Origin: Nocardioides terrigena
GTDB lineage: Bacteria; Actinomycetota; Actinomycetes; Propionibacteriales; Nocardioidaceae
Length of the DNA stretch: 64,000 bases
Direction: 5' to 3'
NCBI RefSeq assembly: GCF_003047265.1
Contig: NZ_PZYY01000003.1
Coordinates: 248,001 to 312,000, forward strand
The notes beneath the pieces were generated by a model, which saw nothing but the letters and a program-made list of their open reading frames with translations, was not told where the DNA came from and made no database searches. Each line of letters begins with the position of its first letter. Position 1 is the stretch's first letter. Positions 21,257 to 29,594 of the stretch are shown here, in pieces. Position numbers and translations under genes: made by a program.

Positions 21257-22635
21257 CAGACGAGCACCGTTCCTTCCATGATCCCGATGGCACGCAGGTC
21301 GCGGTACCACCGCTCGACCGGGTGCTCCTTGACGAAGCCGTGGCCGCCGAGCAGCTGGACGCCGTCGAGGCCGATCCGCATGCCCTTGTCGGCACACAGC
21401 GAGCGCGCGAGGGCGACCTCGCGGGCGAAGTCCTCGCCGCGGGCGGCGCGCGACGCCGCCTTGTAGGTGACGAGCCGCATGGCCTGGAGCTCGATCGCGA
21501 TGTCGGCGACCATGAACGCCACGGCCTGGCGGTGGCTGATCGGCTCGCCGAAGGCCTCGCGCTCGTTGACGTACGTCGTGACGTGGTCGAGCACGGCCTG
21601 CCCGGTGCCGACCGCGAGGGCGCACCACGCGAGGCGGGACAGCCGCACGCACTCGGTGTACGTCGAGCCGTCGGTCTCGCCGAGGACGGCGTCCGCCGGG
21701 ACCCGCACGCCGGACAGGCCCAGCCGGGTCAGCGACGCGGCGCGGACCCCCATGGCCGGGTCGGCCTCGACGGTCAGGCCCGCGGCGGACGACTCGACCA
21801 GGAAGAGGACGGGTCGGCCCTCGAGCTCGGCGCCGACGACGAACAGCTCGGCCTCGGCGCCGCGCACGACCGCGGACTTGAGGCCGTCGAGCACGAAGCC
21901 GTCTCCGTCGCGCCGGGCCGTGGTGGCCGGCGTCAACGGGTCGAAGAGCACCGTCGGCTCGGTGAGCGCCAGCGCGGCGGTCGGCACGTCGTCGCCGGTG
22001 AAGGCGGGGAGGTAGGTCTGCTGCTGGGCGTCGGTGCCCCACAGCCCGAGGGCCGTGGCGACGGAGCCGGGGGCGAGGGCCGCGACGGCCAGCCCCATGT
22101 CGCCCCTCGCGAGCGCCTCGGCGACGAGGGTGCCGGCCACCGCGGAGCGCTCGTCGGAGATGCCGCCGAGGGACTCGGGGACTCCCAGGATCGGCAGCCC
22201 GATCTCGAGGCTGGCCCGCAGGAGTGTCTCGGGGGCGGCGCATGCCGCGTCCGCGTCGGCCGCCGCCGGTCGCACGACCTCGGCGGCGAACTCGGCCACG
22301 ACGTCGACGAGCATCTGCTCGTCCTCGGTCGGGGTCAGGTCGAAGCGGTCGTCCGCCCGCGCGGCCCCGGGCCGGGTGCCGGGTGCCCCGCGCGTGCCCA
22401 TCCGGGCGAACGTGCGCCCGGCGGCGGTGGCCCCGCGGAAGCCGCTGCGGGTCACGGTGAAGACCGCCTGCTCGGTCTGGCGGCGCAGCCCCAGCCGGTC
22501 GATGACCTCGCTCTGCGCCAGCCGGTTGAGACCGGCCACGGCCAGACCGATCGGGTCGCGGCTCTCCCGGGACGACAGGCCGTGCTTGCCGCCCGGCCGG
22601 AGTCCTCGCCTGAGGAAGTCTGCGGTGAAGTACAT
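21256..22635 (-). CDS. acyl-CoA dehydrogenase (second of the pair), with N-terminal extension and short C-terminus
   Basis: This 459-residue protein has about 95 extra residues before the dehydrogenase fold (TPTEDEQMLVDVVAEFAAEV starts the usual N-domain). It ends at IMEGTVLV, so it keeps the Glu of the active-site EGT motif but lacks the final helix of about 25 residues. The FAD segment is also divergent (ALALTEPTVLFDPL). These features suggest a specialised or partner subunit. The ATG at 22635 follows TACATT by six bases and lies 8 bp from a palindromic operator. Confidence 0.9.
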   Translation of the reverse strand: MYFTADFLRRGLRPGGKHGLSSRESRDPIGLAVAGLNRLAQSEVIDRLGLRRQTEQAVFTVTRSGFRGATAAGRTFARMGTRGAPGTRPGAARADDRFDLTPTEDEQMLVDVVAEFAAEVVRPAAADADAACAAPETLLRASLEIGLPILGVPESLGGISDERSAVAGTLVAEALARGDMGLAVAALAPGSVATALGLWGTDAQQQTYLPAFTGDDVPTAALALTEPTVLFDPLTPATTARRDGDGFVLDGLKSAVVRGAEAELFVVGAELEGRPVLFLVESSAAGLTVEADPAMGVRAASLTRLGLSGVRVPADAVLGETDGSTYTECVRLSRLAWCALAVGTGQAVLDHVTTYVNEREAFGEPISHRQAVAFMVADIAIELQAMRLVTYKAASRAARGEDFAREVALARSLCADKGMRIGLDGVQLLGGHGFVKEHPVERWYRDLRAIGIMEGTVLV

Positions 22636-22641
22636 GGCTCT

Positions 22642-22660
22642 AATGTAACTCTGAGTTACA
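22642..22660 (-). promoter_or_regulatory. promoter and palindromic operator for the acyl-CoA dehydrogenase pair
   Basis: A perfect 17-bp palindrome (TGTAACTC-T-GAGTTACA) occupies 22644-22660. It overlaps the -10 hexamer TACATT at 22647-22642, whose last base lies six bases from the ATG at 22635. A bound repressor would block RNA polymerase. The form (TAAC and GTTA half-sites) resembles operators of TetR-type regulators of lipid catabolism. No regulator gene lies next to it. Confidence 0.75.
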
Positions 22661-22730
22661 CACGAGGCCACACCTTCCCGGTCCGGTCTGCGTGTCGGGC
22701 GTCACGAGGCACCTCACTAGGATCTGCGCC

Positions 22731-23333
22731 ATGCCGACCGACCCCTCGGGCCCCCCTGTCCACGCCCCGCACGGCGAGCTCCCCACCGGTGGCACCGTCC
22801 GCCCCGTCACCCGCTGGGGCACGCCGGTCATGCACGCGCCGCAGCAGCTCGTGACGTCGTACGACGACTCCCTGCGGTCCCTGGCCGCGGACATGGTCGC
22901 GACGATGTACGCCGCCGACGGGGTCGGTCTCGCCGCGTGCCAGGTCGGGGAGGACGTGGCGATGTTCGTCTTCGACTGCCCCGACGAGAGCGGGGAGCAC
23001 ACCGTCGGAGTCGTCTGCAACCCCGTGGTCACGCTCCCCGAGGGCCGCGACCGCAGCCTCGACGACGGCGACGAGGGCTGCCTGTCCTACCCGGGTGCAT
23101 TCGTGGAGTGCGCCCGACCCGACTGGGCCGCCGTCGACGGCACCGGGCTCGACGGTGAGCCGGTGCACTTCGAGGGTGACGGGCTGCTGGCCCGGTGCCT
23201 GCAGCACGAGACCGACCACACGCTGGGCACTGTCTTCGGCGACCGGTTGCCCACCAAGGCCCGCAAGAAGCTCCAGAAGCAGCACGACAAGGCGGCCGAC
23301 GACTACCCGCTGGACTGGCCGGCCGGGTCGTGA
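22731..23333 (+). CDS. def: peptide deformylase
   Basis: This 200-residue metalloenzyme removes the formyl group from nascent N-termini. All three motifs are seen: GVGLAACQ at 64-71, EGCLS with Cys117, and HETDH at 159-163. The first 22 residues are a Pro-rich extension. The ATG is fixed by TAGGAT at 22718-22723, seven bases upstream (leaderless). Its stop overlaps the GTG of the next gene in GTGA, so a SpoU-type methyltransferase is coupled to it. Confidence 0.96.
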   Translation: MPTDPSGPPVHAPHGELPTGGTVRPVTRWGTPVMHAPQQLVTSYDDSLRSLAADMVATMYAADGVGLAACQVGEDVAMFVFDCPDESGEHTVGVVCNPVVTLPEGRDRSLDDGDEGCLSYPGAFVECARPDWAAVDGTGLDGEPVHFEGDGLLARCLQHETDHTLGTVFGDRLPTKARKKLQKQHDKAADDYPLDWPAGS

Positions 23334-24124
23334 CCGTCCGGATCACCAGCCGCAACGCGCGCTTCCAGCAGTGGGAGTCGCTGCTGCACAACCGGACCAA
23401 GCGACACCGGCTCGGCGAGCTCGTCGTCCAGGGCGTCCGGCCGATCAGCCTGGCGATCGAGCACGGCTGGACCGTCCGCGCGCTCATCTCCGACGGTCGG
23501 CCCCGCATGTCGGCCTGGGCGGCGGGCGTGTGGGGCACCACGGACGCCGAGCGGGTGGTGATGGCGCCCGAGCTCGTCGCCGAGCTGGGCGAGAAGGACG
23601 AGCCCTCCGAGCTGCTGGCGATCGTGGGCATGCCCCCGGACGACCTCTCCCGCCTGGACCCGACCGGTCTCACCGTGGTCTTCGACCGCCCGACCCAGCC
23701 GGGCAACATCGGCACCCTGGCCCGCTCGGCCGACGCCTTCGGCGCCACCGGGCTGGTCGTCACCGGGCACGCCGCCGACCCCTACGACCCCCGCGCGGTC
23801 CGGGCGAGCACCGGGTCCCTCTTCGCGCTGACCGTCGTGCGGGCGCCGTCGCACCGTGAGGTGCTCGACTGGGCTCGGCCGGCGGGCGTCCGCGTGGTGG
23901 GGACCGACGAGACGGGCACCACCGACCTACGGGCCGCGGACCTCACCGGTCCTCTCCTGGTGGTCGTCGGGAACGAGACCTCCGGGATGACCGCGGCCTG
24001 GCGAGAGGCCTGCGACGAGCTCGTGTCCATCCCGATGGCCGGCTCGGCGAGCTCCCTCAACGCCGCGACCGCCGGGTCGATCGTGCTCGACGAGGCGGCC
24101 CGCCAGCGTCGGGCCGGACGGTAG
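23330..24124 (+). CDS. TrmH/SpoU family RNA 2'-O-methyltransferase
   Basis: This 264-residue protein has the SPOUT knot motifs NIGTLARSADAFG (motif 1), VVVGNETSGM (motif 2) and IPMAGSASSLNAATAGS (motif 3). An N-terminal segment (SLLHNRTKRHRLGELVVQG) resembles the RNA-binding extension of rRNA methyltransferases. The target nucleotide is unknown. The GTG start overlaps the def stop by four bases. A second SpoU-type gene faces it across a repeat-rich gap. Confidence 0.92.
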   Translation: MTVRITSRNARFQQWESLLHNRTKRHRLGELVVQGVRPISLAIEHGWTVRALISDGRPRMSAWAAGVWGTTDAERVVMAPELVAELGEKDEPSELLAIVGMPPDDLSRLDPTGLTVVFDRPTQPGNIGTLARSADAFGATGLVVTGHAADPYDPRAVRASTGSLFALTVVRAPSHREVLDWARPAGVRVVGTDETGTTDLRAADLTGPLLVVVGNETSGMTAAWREACDELVSIPMAGSASSLNAATAGSIVLDEAARQRRAGR

Positions 24125-24177
24125 CGTCGCGCCCGACGGGAGCGACCGCGATCGGGCCGGGGCCCATTCCTGCCCAC

Positions 24178-24290
24178 GTGCGCAGCTCTGGGAAGCCACC
24201 GCGCTGGCTTGCCTGCGCAGGTGCGCAGGTGCGCAGGTGCGCAGGGAAGCGACCCACGCCCCGCCCCATGGCTGCGCAGGTGCGCAGGCA
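24178..24290. repeat. GTGCGCAG repeat cluster with inverted ends
   Basis: The 182-bp gap between two convergent genes holds copies of the 8-mer GTGCGCAG: one at 24178, three in exact tandem from 24221 to 24244, and one at 24280. CTGCGCAG variants lie at 24213 and 24272. The outer units are inverted (TGCCTGCGCA at 24210-24219 and TGCGCAGGCA at 24281-24290), so the transcript could fold into a long hairpin. It may act as a bidirectional terminator or a dispersed repeat. Confidence 0.75.
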
Positions 24291-24306
24291 GGCCCGGCCG
24301 GCAGGG

Positions 24307-25122
24307 TCAGCGGCGGGCGGCGACGTAGCAGGCAACGGCGGTAGCGGCGGCCACGTTGAGGGAGTCGATCCCCTCCCGCATGGGGATGATCGCCCGACGG
24401 TCGGCGGACTGCTCCCACCGCGCCGAGAGCCCGTGGCCCTCGGAGCCGAGGACGAGGGCCAGCCGCTCGACCCCGGCCACGGCCTCCTCGACCGGCGTGG
24501 AGTCCGGCGCGAGCGTCAGTGCCACGGTGGTGAAGCCGGCCGCCGACAGGTCCGGCAGGGCGTCGTACCAGTCGGGCAGGCGGGTCCACGGCATGGTGAA
24601 CACCGCGCCCATCGCCACCTTGATCGCGCGACGGTAGAGCGGGTCGGCGCAGCGCGGCGACAGCAGGACGGCGTCGAAGCCGAGCGCGGCGCCGCTGCGC
24701 AGGATGGCACCGACGTTGGTGTGGTCGACGATGTCCTCCAGCACCAGCACCGAGCGGGCACCCTCGAGCACATCGGCGACCGGGGGCAGGGGTCGACGCT
24801 CGAGCGAGGCCAGCGCCCCGCGGTGGACGTGGAAGCCGGTGACCTGCTCGGCCAGGGCCTCGTCGAGCACGAAGCAGGGAGCGTCGGTTGCTGCCAGGAC
24901 GTCGGCGAGGCCGTCGAGCCAGCGCGGTGCCATCAGCAGCGACCGCGGGACGAAGCCCGCCTCGAGCGCGCGGCGTACGACCTTCTCCCCCTCGGCCAGG
25001 AAGAGCCCGTGCTCGGCCTCGAGGTGCTTGCGGAGCTCGACGTCGCGCAGGTCGCGGTAGTCGGCCAGCCGCGGGTCGGCGGGGTCGGTGATCTCGATCA
25101 GGTCAGCCACGGGGAGCAGCAT
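24307..25122 (-). CDS. TrmH/SpoU family RNA 2'-O-methyltransferase (second)
   Basis: This 271-residue protein has an N-terminal substrate-binding domain (LAEGEKVVRRALEAGF) and a SPOUT domain with HTNVGAILRSGAALG, LVLGSEGHGL and IPMREGIDSLNVAAA. It belongs to the TrmH/SpoU superfamily, but the modified RNA is unknown. It starts inside the 3' end of cysG (20-bp overlap); a GTG at 25110 is an alternative start. Co-transcription with cysG is likely. Confidence 0.92.
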   Translation of the reverse strand: MLLPVADLIEITDPADPRLADYRDLRDVELRKHLEAEHGLFLAEGEKVVRRALEAGFVPRSLLMAPRWLDGLADVLAATDAPCFVLDEALAEQVTGFHVHRGALASLERRPLPPVADVLEGARSVLVLEDIVDHTNVGAILRSGAALGFDAVLLSPRCADPLYRRAIKVAMGAVFTMPWTRLPDWYDALPDLSAAGFTTVALTLAPDSTPVEEAVAGVERLALVLGSEGHGLSARWEQSADRRAIIPMREGIDSLNVAAATAVACYVAARR

Positions 25123-26341
25123 GCCGCCCGTAGTGCACGGGGTGTGCCACCGCCACCACCTCGCCGACCACGATGATGGCCGGCGGCCGCACCTCGTGCG
25201 CCGCGAGCTCGTCAGCCAGCGTGCCGAGGGTGGCCAGCACGGTGCGCTCCTCGGGCATGGTCCCCTCCACCACGACCGCGACGGGGGTCTCGGCCGGACG
25301 ACCTCCCTCGACGAGCGCGGCGGCGATGTGCGGGGCGTTCTCGACGGCCATCATCAGCACGAGCGTGCCCCGCAGCTGGGCGAGCGCTGGCCAGACCACG
25401 AGCGACTCGGGGTGCCCGGGGGGCAGATGCCCGGAGACGACGGTGAACTCGTGGGTGATGCCCCGGTGGGTGACCGGGATCTGGGCGACGCCGGGCACGG
25501 CCACCGAGGAGGAGAGCCCGGGGATCACCGTCACCGGCACCCCGGCGGCCTCGCAGGCCAGGACCTCCTCGTAGCCCCGGCCGAAGACGAAGTTGTCGCC
25601 ACCCTTGAAGCGCACGACCCGCTTCCCGGCCCGCGCCCGGTCGACGATGATCTCGTTGATGTGCTCCTGGAGGGCCGAGCGGCCGCGGGGCAGCTTGGCC
25701 ACGTCGATGAGCTCCACGCCCGGGTCGAGCTCGTCCAGCAGCTCCCGCGGTGCGAGGCGGTCGGCCACCACCACGTCGGCGGAGGCGAGCGCGTGCCGGG
25801 CGGCCACCGTCACCAGCTCGGGGTCCCCCGGTCCCCCGCCGACCAGTACCACGCCGGGCGAGCGGTCCAGGGCTCCGGACGCCGTCAGGTGCCCGTCGCG
25901 GAGCGCGGTGATGATGTCGTCGCGCAGCGTCGCCGACTGGCGGGGCTCGCGGTTGCCGAGCACCCCGACCGTGGCCGTGCCGTGCCGCCCGACGGCGGGG
26001 GTCCAGGCGGTCGCCTCCGTCGCGTCGTCGCTGCGCACGCAGAAGATCCGGCGCTCCTCGGCGGCCTCGGAGACCAAGGTGTTGGCCGCGTGGTCGTCGG
26101 TGGCGGCGATGACGTACCACGCACCGTCGAGGTCGGCGGGCTCGAAGCGGCGCAGCTCGAGGGTGATCTCGCCGCCCATGCCCTCCAGCGCGGGCGTCAC
26201 CACGGGTGACACCACGGTGACCCGGGCACCCGCCGCGATGAGCATCGGCACCCTGCGTTGCGCCACGTGACCGCCGCCCACCACCACGACCCTGCGGTCG
26301 CGCAGGATCAGTCCCGAGAGGTACGGCGTGGGGTCGCTCAT
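25103..26341 (-). CDS. cysG: siroheme synthase fusion: precorrin-2 dehydrogenase plus uroporphyrinogen-III methyltransferase
   Basis: This 412-residue fusion carries a CysG N-terminal Rossmann domain (VVVVGGGHVAQRRV at about 18-31) for precorrin-2 dehydrogenation and Fe chelation. From about residue 155 it has an SUMT/CobA methyltransferase domain (VVLVGGGPGDPELVTV). Together they make siroheme from uroporphyrinogen III for sulfite and nitrite reductases. The ATG at 26341 gives the expected N-terminus; a weak GAGAAT hexamer lies six bases upstream. The SpoU gene overlaps its 3' end. Confidence 0.94.
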   Translation of the reverse strand: MSDPTPYLSGLILRDRRVVVVGGGHVAQRRVPMLIAAGARVTVVSPVVTPALEGMGGEITLELRRFEPADLDGAWYVIAATDDHAANTLVSEAAEERRIFCVRSDDATEATAWTPAVGRHGTATVGVLGNREPRQSATLRDDIITALRDGHLTASGALDRSPGVVLVGGGPGDPELVTVAARHALASADVVVADRLAPRELLDELDPGVELIDVAKLPRGRSALQEHINEIIVDRARAGKRVVRFKGGDNFVFGRGYEEVLACEAAGVPVTVIPGLSSSVAVPGVAQIPVTHRGITHEFTVVSGHLPPGHPESLVVWPALAQLRGTLVLMMAVENAPHIAAALVEGGRPAETPVAVVVEGTMPEERTVLATLGTLADELAAHEVRPPAIIVVGEVVAVAHPVHYGRHAAPRG

Positions 26342-26424
26342 CTCGCCATTCTCGCGCGCCACGGGATCGGCGGCACCGGCGTCCACGCTTGAAACGGCAA
26401 CCACGGCACTCCTAGGTTCGGGGT

Positions 26425-26946
26425 ATGAGCCTCGAGCGCCCCATCGCCCCGAACCCCTACGACCTCCTCCCGGCGGTGCCGTCCTTCACGGTCACCAGCA
26501 CCGACGTCACCGACGGCCAGCCCCTCAAGGACGACCAGGTCGCCGAGCACGGCAACACCTCTCCCCAGCTGAGCTGGGAGGGCGCTCCGGAGGGGACGAA
26601 GAGCTACGTGGTCACCTGCTTCGACCCCGACGCCCCGACGCCCAGCGGCTTCTGGCACTGGTCGCTGGTCGACATCCCCGCCGACGTCACCTCGCTCGAC
26701 ACCGGCGCCTCCTCCGGCGACCTCCCGGGCAACGCCTTCCACGTGCGCAACGACGGCGGCGAGGCCGGCTTCATGGGCGCCGCTCCCCCGCAGGGCGACC
26801 AGCCCCACCGCTACTTCTTCGTCGTGCACGCGGTGCAGGAGGAGACCCTCGGCGTCGACGCCGACGCCTCCAACGCGGTGGTCTCCTTCAACCTGGCCTT
26901 CAAGACCCTGGGACGCGCGATCATCCACGGGACCTACCAGCACTGA
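26425..26946 (+). CDS. YbhB/YbcL family (PEBP-like) protein
   Basis: This 173-residue protein matches the bacterial phosphatidylethanolamine-binding-protein-like family. It has [17 protein letters not shown], the conserved [20 protein letters not shown] stretch, and a C-terminal [10 protein letters not shown]. No signal peptide is seen, so it is cytoplasmic. The function in bacteria is unclear. The ATG is fixed by TAGGTT six bases upstream. It is divergent from cysG. Confidence 0.93.
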   Translation: MSLERPIAPNPYDLLPAVPSFTVTSTDVTDGQPLKDDQVAEHGNTSPQLSWEGAPEGTKSYVVTCFDPDAPTPSGFWHWSLVDIPADVTSLDTGASSGDLPGNAFHVRNDGGEAGFMGAAPPQGDQPHRYFFVVHAVQEETLGVDADASNAVVSFNLAFKTLGRAIIHGTYQH

Positions 26947-27012
26947 GCGGACCCGGCTCGATCCAGCGCTGACGTGTGAGAGGATCCCGGTCGCCGATCA
27001 CGGGAGGCCGGG

Positions 27013-27810
27013 ATGCTCTACGTCGCCATCGCGACGCGCGCGTTCCGCCGTTACTCGACGTACCGGGCGGCCACGCTCGCCGGTGTCTTCACGAACTCGG
27101 TCTTCGGAGTCATCTACTCCTTCGCCTACCTGGCGCTGTGGGACGCCAACCCGACGGCGGGCGGCTACGACAAGGTGGACGCGGTCACCTACGTCTGGCT
27201 CGGCCAGGCGCTGTTGATGACCGTCGCCCTGTGGGGCGGGGGCACCACCGACGACCTGGCCGAGCGCATCCGGTCCGGGGACGTGGCGATCGACCTCTAC
27301 CGGCCGGTGGGGGTGATCCAGTGGTACCTCGCCGCGGACCTCGGACGCGCGGCGTACCACCTGCTCACGCGCGGCCTGGCTCCCACCGTCGTCGGTGCGG
27401 TCCTCTTCCAGATCGCCATGCCGGACTCCCCGGCGGCTGCACTCGGCTTCCTCGTCAGCGTCCCGCTCGCCGTCGTGGTCAGCTTCGGGCTGAGGTTCCT
27501 GGTCGCGAGCACCGCGTTCTGGTTGCTCGACGCGACGGGGGCACGCACGCTCAGCGGAGCACTGGCGATCTTCTTCAGCGGGATGGCCCTCCCCCTGGTC
27601 CTGTTCCCCGGCTGGCTCGGCATCCTGGCCGAGTCACTGCCCTGGTCCGCGATGATCCAGGTGCCCAACGACATCTGGCTCGGTCGCCACACCGGCGTCG
27701 ACCTGCTCGGTGCCCTGGCCTTCCAGGCCGGCTGGGCCGTGGTGCTGCTCGCAGCCTGCTGGCTCGTGCTCGCGCGGGCCACCCGCAAGGTGGTGGTCCA
27801 GGGTGGCTGA
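27013..27810 (+). CDS. ABC-2 type permease, subunit 1
   Basis: This 265-residue membrane protein has six hydrophobic segments and the ABC-2 family pattern (short N-terminus, IRSGDVAIDLYRP cytoplasmic loop). It heads a three-gene exporter operon with another permease and an ATPase. GGGAGG lies six bases before the ATG, giving a leadered start. The exported substrate is unknown; the ATPase resembles those of daunorubicin- or viologen-type exporters. Confidence 0.9.
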   Translation: MLYVAIATRAFRRYSTYRAATLAGVFTNSVFGVIYSFAYLALWDANPTAGGYDKVDAVTYVWLGQALLMTVALWGGGTTDDLAERIRSGDVAIDLYRPVGVIQWYLAADLGRAAYHLLTRGLAPTVVGAVLFQIAMPDSPAAALGFLVSVPLAVVVSFGLRFLVASTAFWLLDATGARTLSGALAIFFSGMALPLVLFPGWLGILAESLPWSAMIQVPNDIWLGRHTGVDLLGALAFQAGWAVVLLAACWLVLARATRKVVVQGG

Positions 27811-28627
27811 CCTCGCGACCCTGGTGCGCCCGTGGCACCCGCTCGCCCGCTACGGCGAGATCGCCCGGCTGTGGATCCGTGCGGAGATCTCGTACCCGGC
27901 CTCCTTCGCGATGCTGGTGGTGGGCAGCATGCTGATCAACGCACTCGACTTCGTCGGCATCGCGATCATGTTCTCGAGCATCGACCAGCTCGGCGGGTTC
28001 GAGCTGCGCGAGATAGCGCTGCTCTACGGCGCCACCGGGATCGGCATCGGCGTCGCCGACACCCTCATCGGCAGCGTCGAGCGGATCGGGGAGTACGTGC
28101 GGACCGGCCGGCTCGACCAGATGCTCACCAAGCCGGTCCCGTTGCTGGTCCAGGTCTGCTCGGACCGGTTCACCCTGCGTCGGCTCGGCCGGATCACCCA
28201 GGCCACCGTGGTCCTGGTCTGGGCGCTCCCGGTCGTCGACTGGACCCCGTCCCGCGTGGGGATGGCACTTGTGATGGTCCTGAGCTCGAGCGCGCTGTTC
28301 TTCGGCCTGTTCGTGCTCTTCAGCTGCATCCAGTTCTGGACGACGGACGCGAACGAGTTCGCCAACGCCTTCACGTACGGCGGCAACACCCTCACCCAGT
28401 ACCCGCTGACGATCTTCCCCCGCGAGCTGGCCATCGCCCTCACCGTGGTGCTGCCGATCGCCTTCGTGAACTGGTACCCCTGCCTCTACCTGCTCGGCCG
28501 GCCGGACCCGTTCGGCCTGCCCGAGTGGCTGCAGTTCTGCTCTCCTCTCGCCGCGGCCGTGGTCGTCACCGCGGCCCTGCTCGTCTGGCGCACCGGAGTG
28601 CGCCACTACACCTCCACCGGGAGCTGA
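27803..28627 (+). CDS. ABC-2 type permease, subunit 2
   Basis: This 274-residue protein is the partner permease, with six hydrophobic segments and the loop YVRTGRLDQMLTKPVPLL, equivalent to the IRSGDV loop in subunit 1. The GTG start overlaps the stop of subunit 1 by eight bases, which implies coupled synthesis of the two halves of the channel. The ATPase gene follows after one base. Confidence 0.92.
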   Translation: MADLATLVRPWHPLARYGEIARLWIRAEISYPASFAMLVVGSMLINALDFVGIAIMFSSIDQLGGFELREIALLYGATGIGIGVADTLIGSVERIGEYVRTGRLDQMLTKPVPLLVQVCSDRFTLRRLGRITQATVVLVWALPVVDWTPSRVGMALVMVLSSSALFFGLFVLFSCIQFWTTDANEFANAFTYGGNTLTQYPLTIFPRELAIALTVVLPIAFVNWYPCLYLLGRPDPFGLPEWLQFCSPLAAAVVVTAALLVWRTGVRHYTSTGS

Positions 28628-28628
28628 G

Positions 28629-29585
28629 ATGGCCCTGATCGACGTACAGGACCTGGAGCGGACCTTCGTGGTGCGCCGCAAGGTCGACGGCGGTCGCCGC
28701 CGGCTGCGCGACGAGGTGCGGGCGGTCCACGACCTCACGTTCTCCGTCGAGGCGGGCGAGATGGTCGGCTACATCGGCCCCAACGGCGCCGGGAAGTCCA
28801 CGACCATCAAGATGCTCACCGGGATCCTGGTCCCCACCGCCGGCCACCTCCGCGTCGCCGGCCTCGACCCGAGCAAGGACCGGGTGGCCCTGGCCCGCCG
28901 GATCGGCGTGGTCTTCGGCCAGCGCACGACGCTGTGGTGGGACCTCCCCCTGCGCGACTCCTTCGCACTGCTCCAGAAGATGTACCGGATCCCCACGGAG
29001 CGCTACCGCGCCAACCTCGAGCGGTTCGTCGAGCTGCTCGACCTGCGCGACCAGCTCGACACGCCGGTCCGCCAGCTGTCGCTCGGGCAGCGGATGCGTG
29101 GTGACATCACGGCCGCGCTGCTGCACGACCCGGAGATCCTCTACCTCGACGAGCCCACGATCGGGCTCGACGTGGTGAGCAAGGGGCGGCTGCGCGAGTT
29201 CCTGCGGGCCCTCAACGCCGAGCGAGGCACCACGCTCGTGCTGACGACGCACGACCTGCAGGACATCGAGGCGCTCTGCGACCGGGTCATCGTCATCGAC
29301 CACGGCACGGCCGTCTTCGACGGTCCGCTCCCCGCGCTGCACGCGCAGGGCGGCTCGACGCGCACGCTGGTGGTCGACCTGGTCGACGAGGCGCCCGCGA
29401 TCGAGGTCCCGGGCGCCGTGGTGCGCCGGGTCGAGGGACCACGCCAGTGGCTGTCCTTCCCGACTGAGGCGAGCGCCGCACCGATCGTCGCGGCGGTCGC
29501 GGCGTCGTACGACGTGGCCGACCTGTCCATCCAGGAGCCGGACATCGAGGAGGTCATCCGTGACCTCTACTCCCGCGGCGCCTGA
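28629..29585 (+). CDS. ABC transporter ATP-binding protein
   Basis: This 318-residue ATPase drives the two permeases upstream. It has Walker [10 protein letters not shown] at 50-58, signature LSLGQRMRGD around 153, Walker B ILYLDEPTIGLD around 171-182, and a C-terminal extension of about 90 residues typical of drug or lipid exporters. GGGAGCTGAG precedes the ATG. The genes for the permeases and the ATPase form a complete ABC-2 exporter. Confidence 0.95.
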   Translation: MALIDVQDLERTFVVRRKVDGGRRRLRDEVRAVHDLTFSVEAGEMVGYIGPNGAGKSTTIKMLTGILVPTAGHLRVAGLDPSKDRVALARRIGVVFGQRTTLWWDLPLRDSFALLQKMYRIPTERYRANLERFVELLDLRDQLDTPVRQLSLGQRMRGDITAALLHDPEILYLDEPTIGLDVVSKGRLREFLRALNAERGTTLVLTTHDLQDIEALCDRVIVIDHGTAVFDGPLPALHAQGGSTRTLVVDLVDEAPAIEVPGAVVRRVEGPRQWLSFPTEASAAPIVAAVAASYDVADLSIQEPDIEEVIRDLYSRGA

Positions 29586-29594
29586 CGACCGAGG

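Noticed and set aside
24178-24290. The GTGCGCAG cluster as a CRISPR array.
   Set aside because: The units are 8 bp and directly abutting, with no spacers of regular length and no cas genes in the window.
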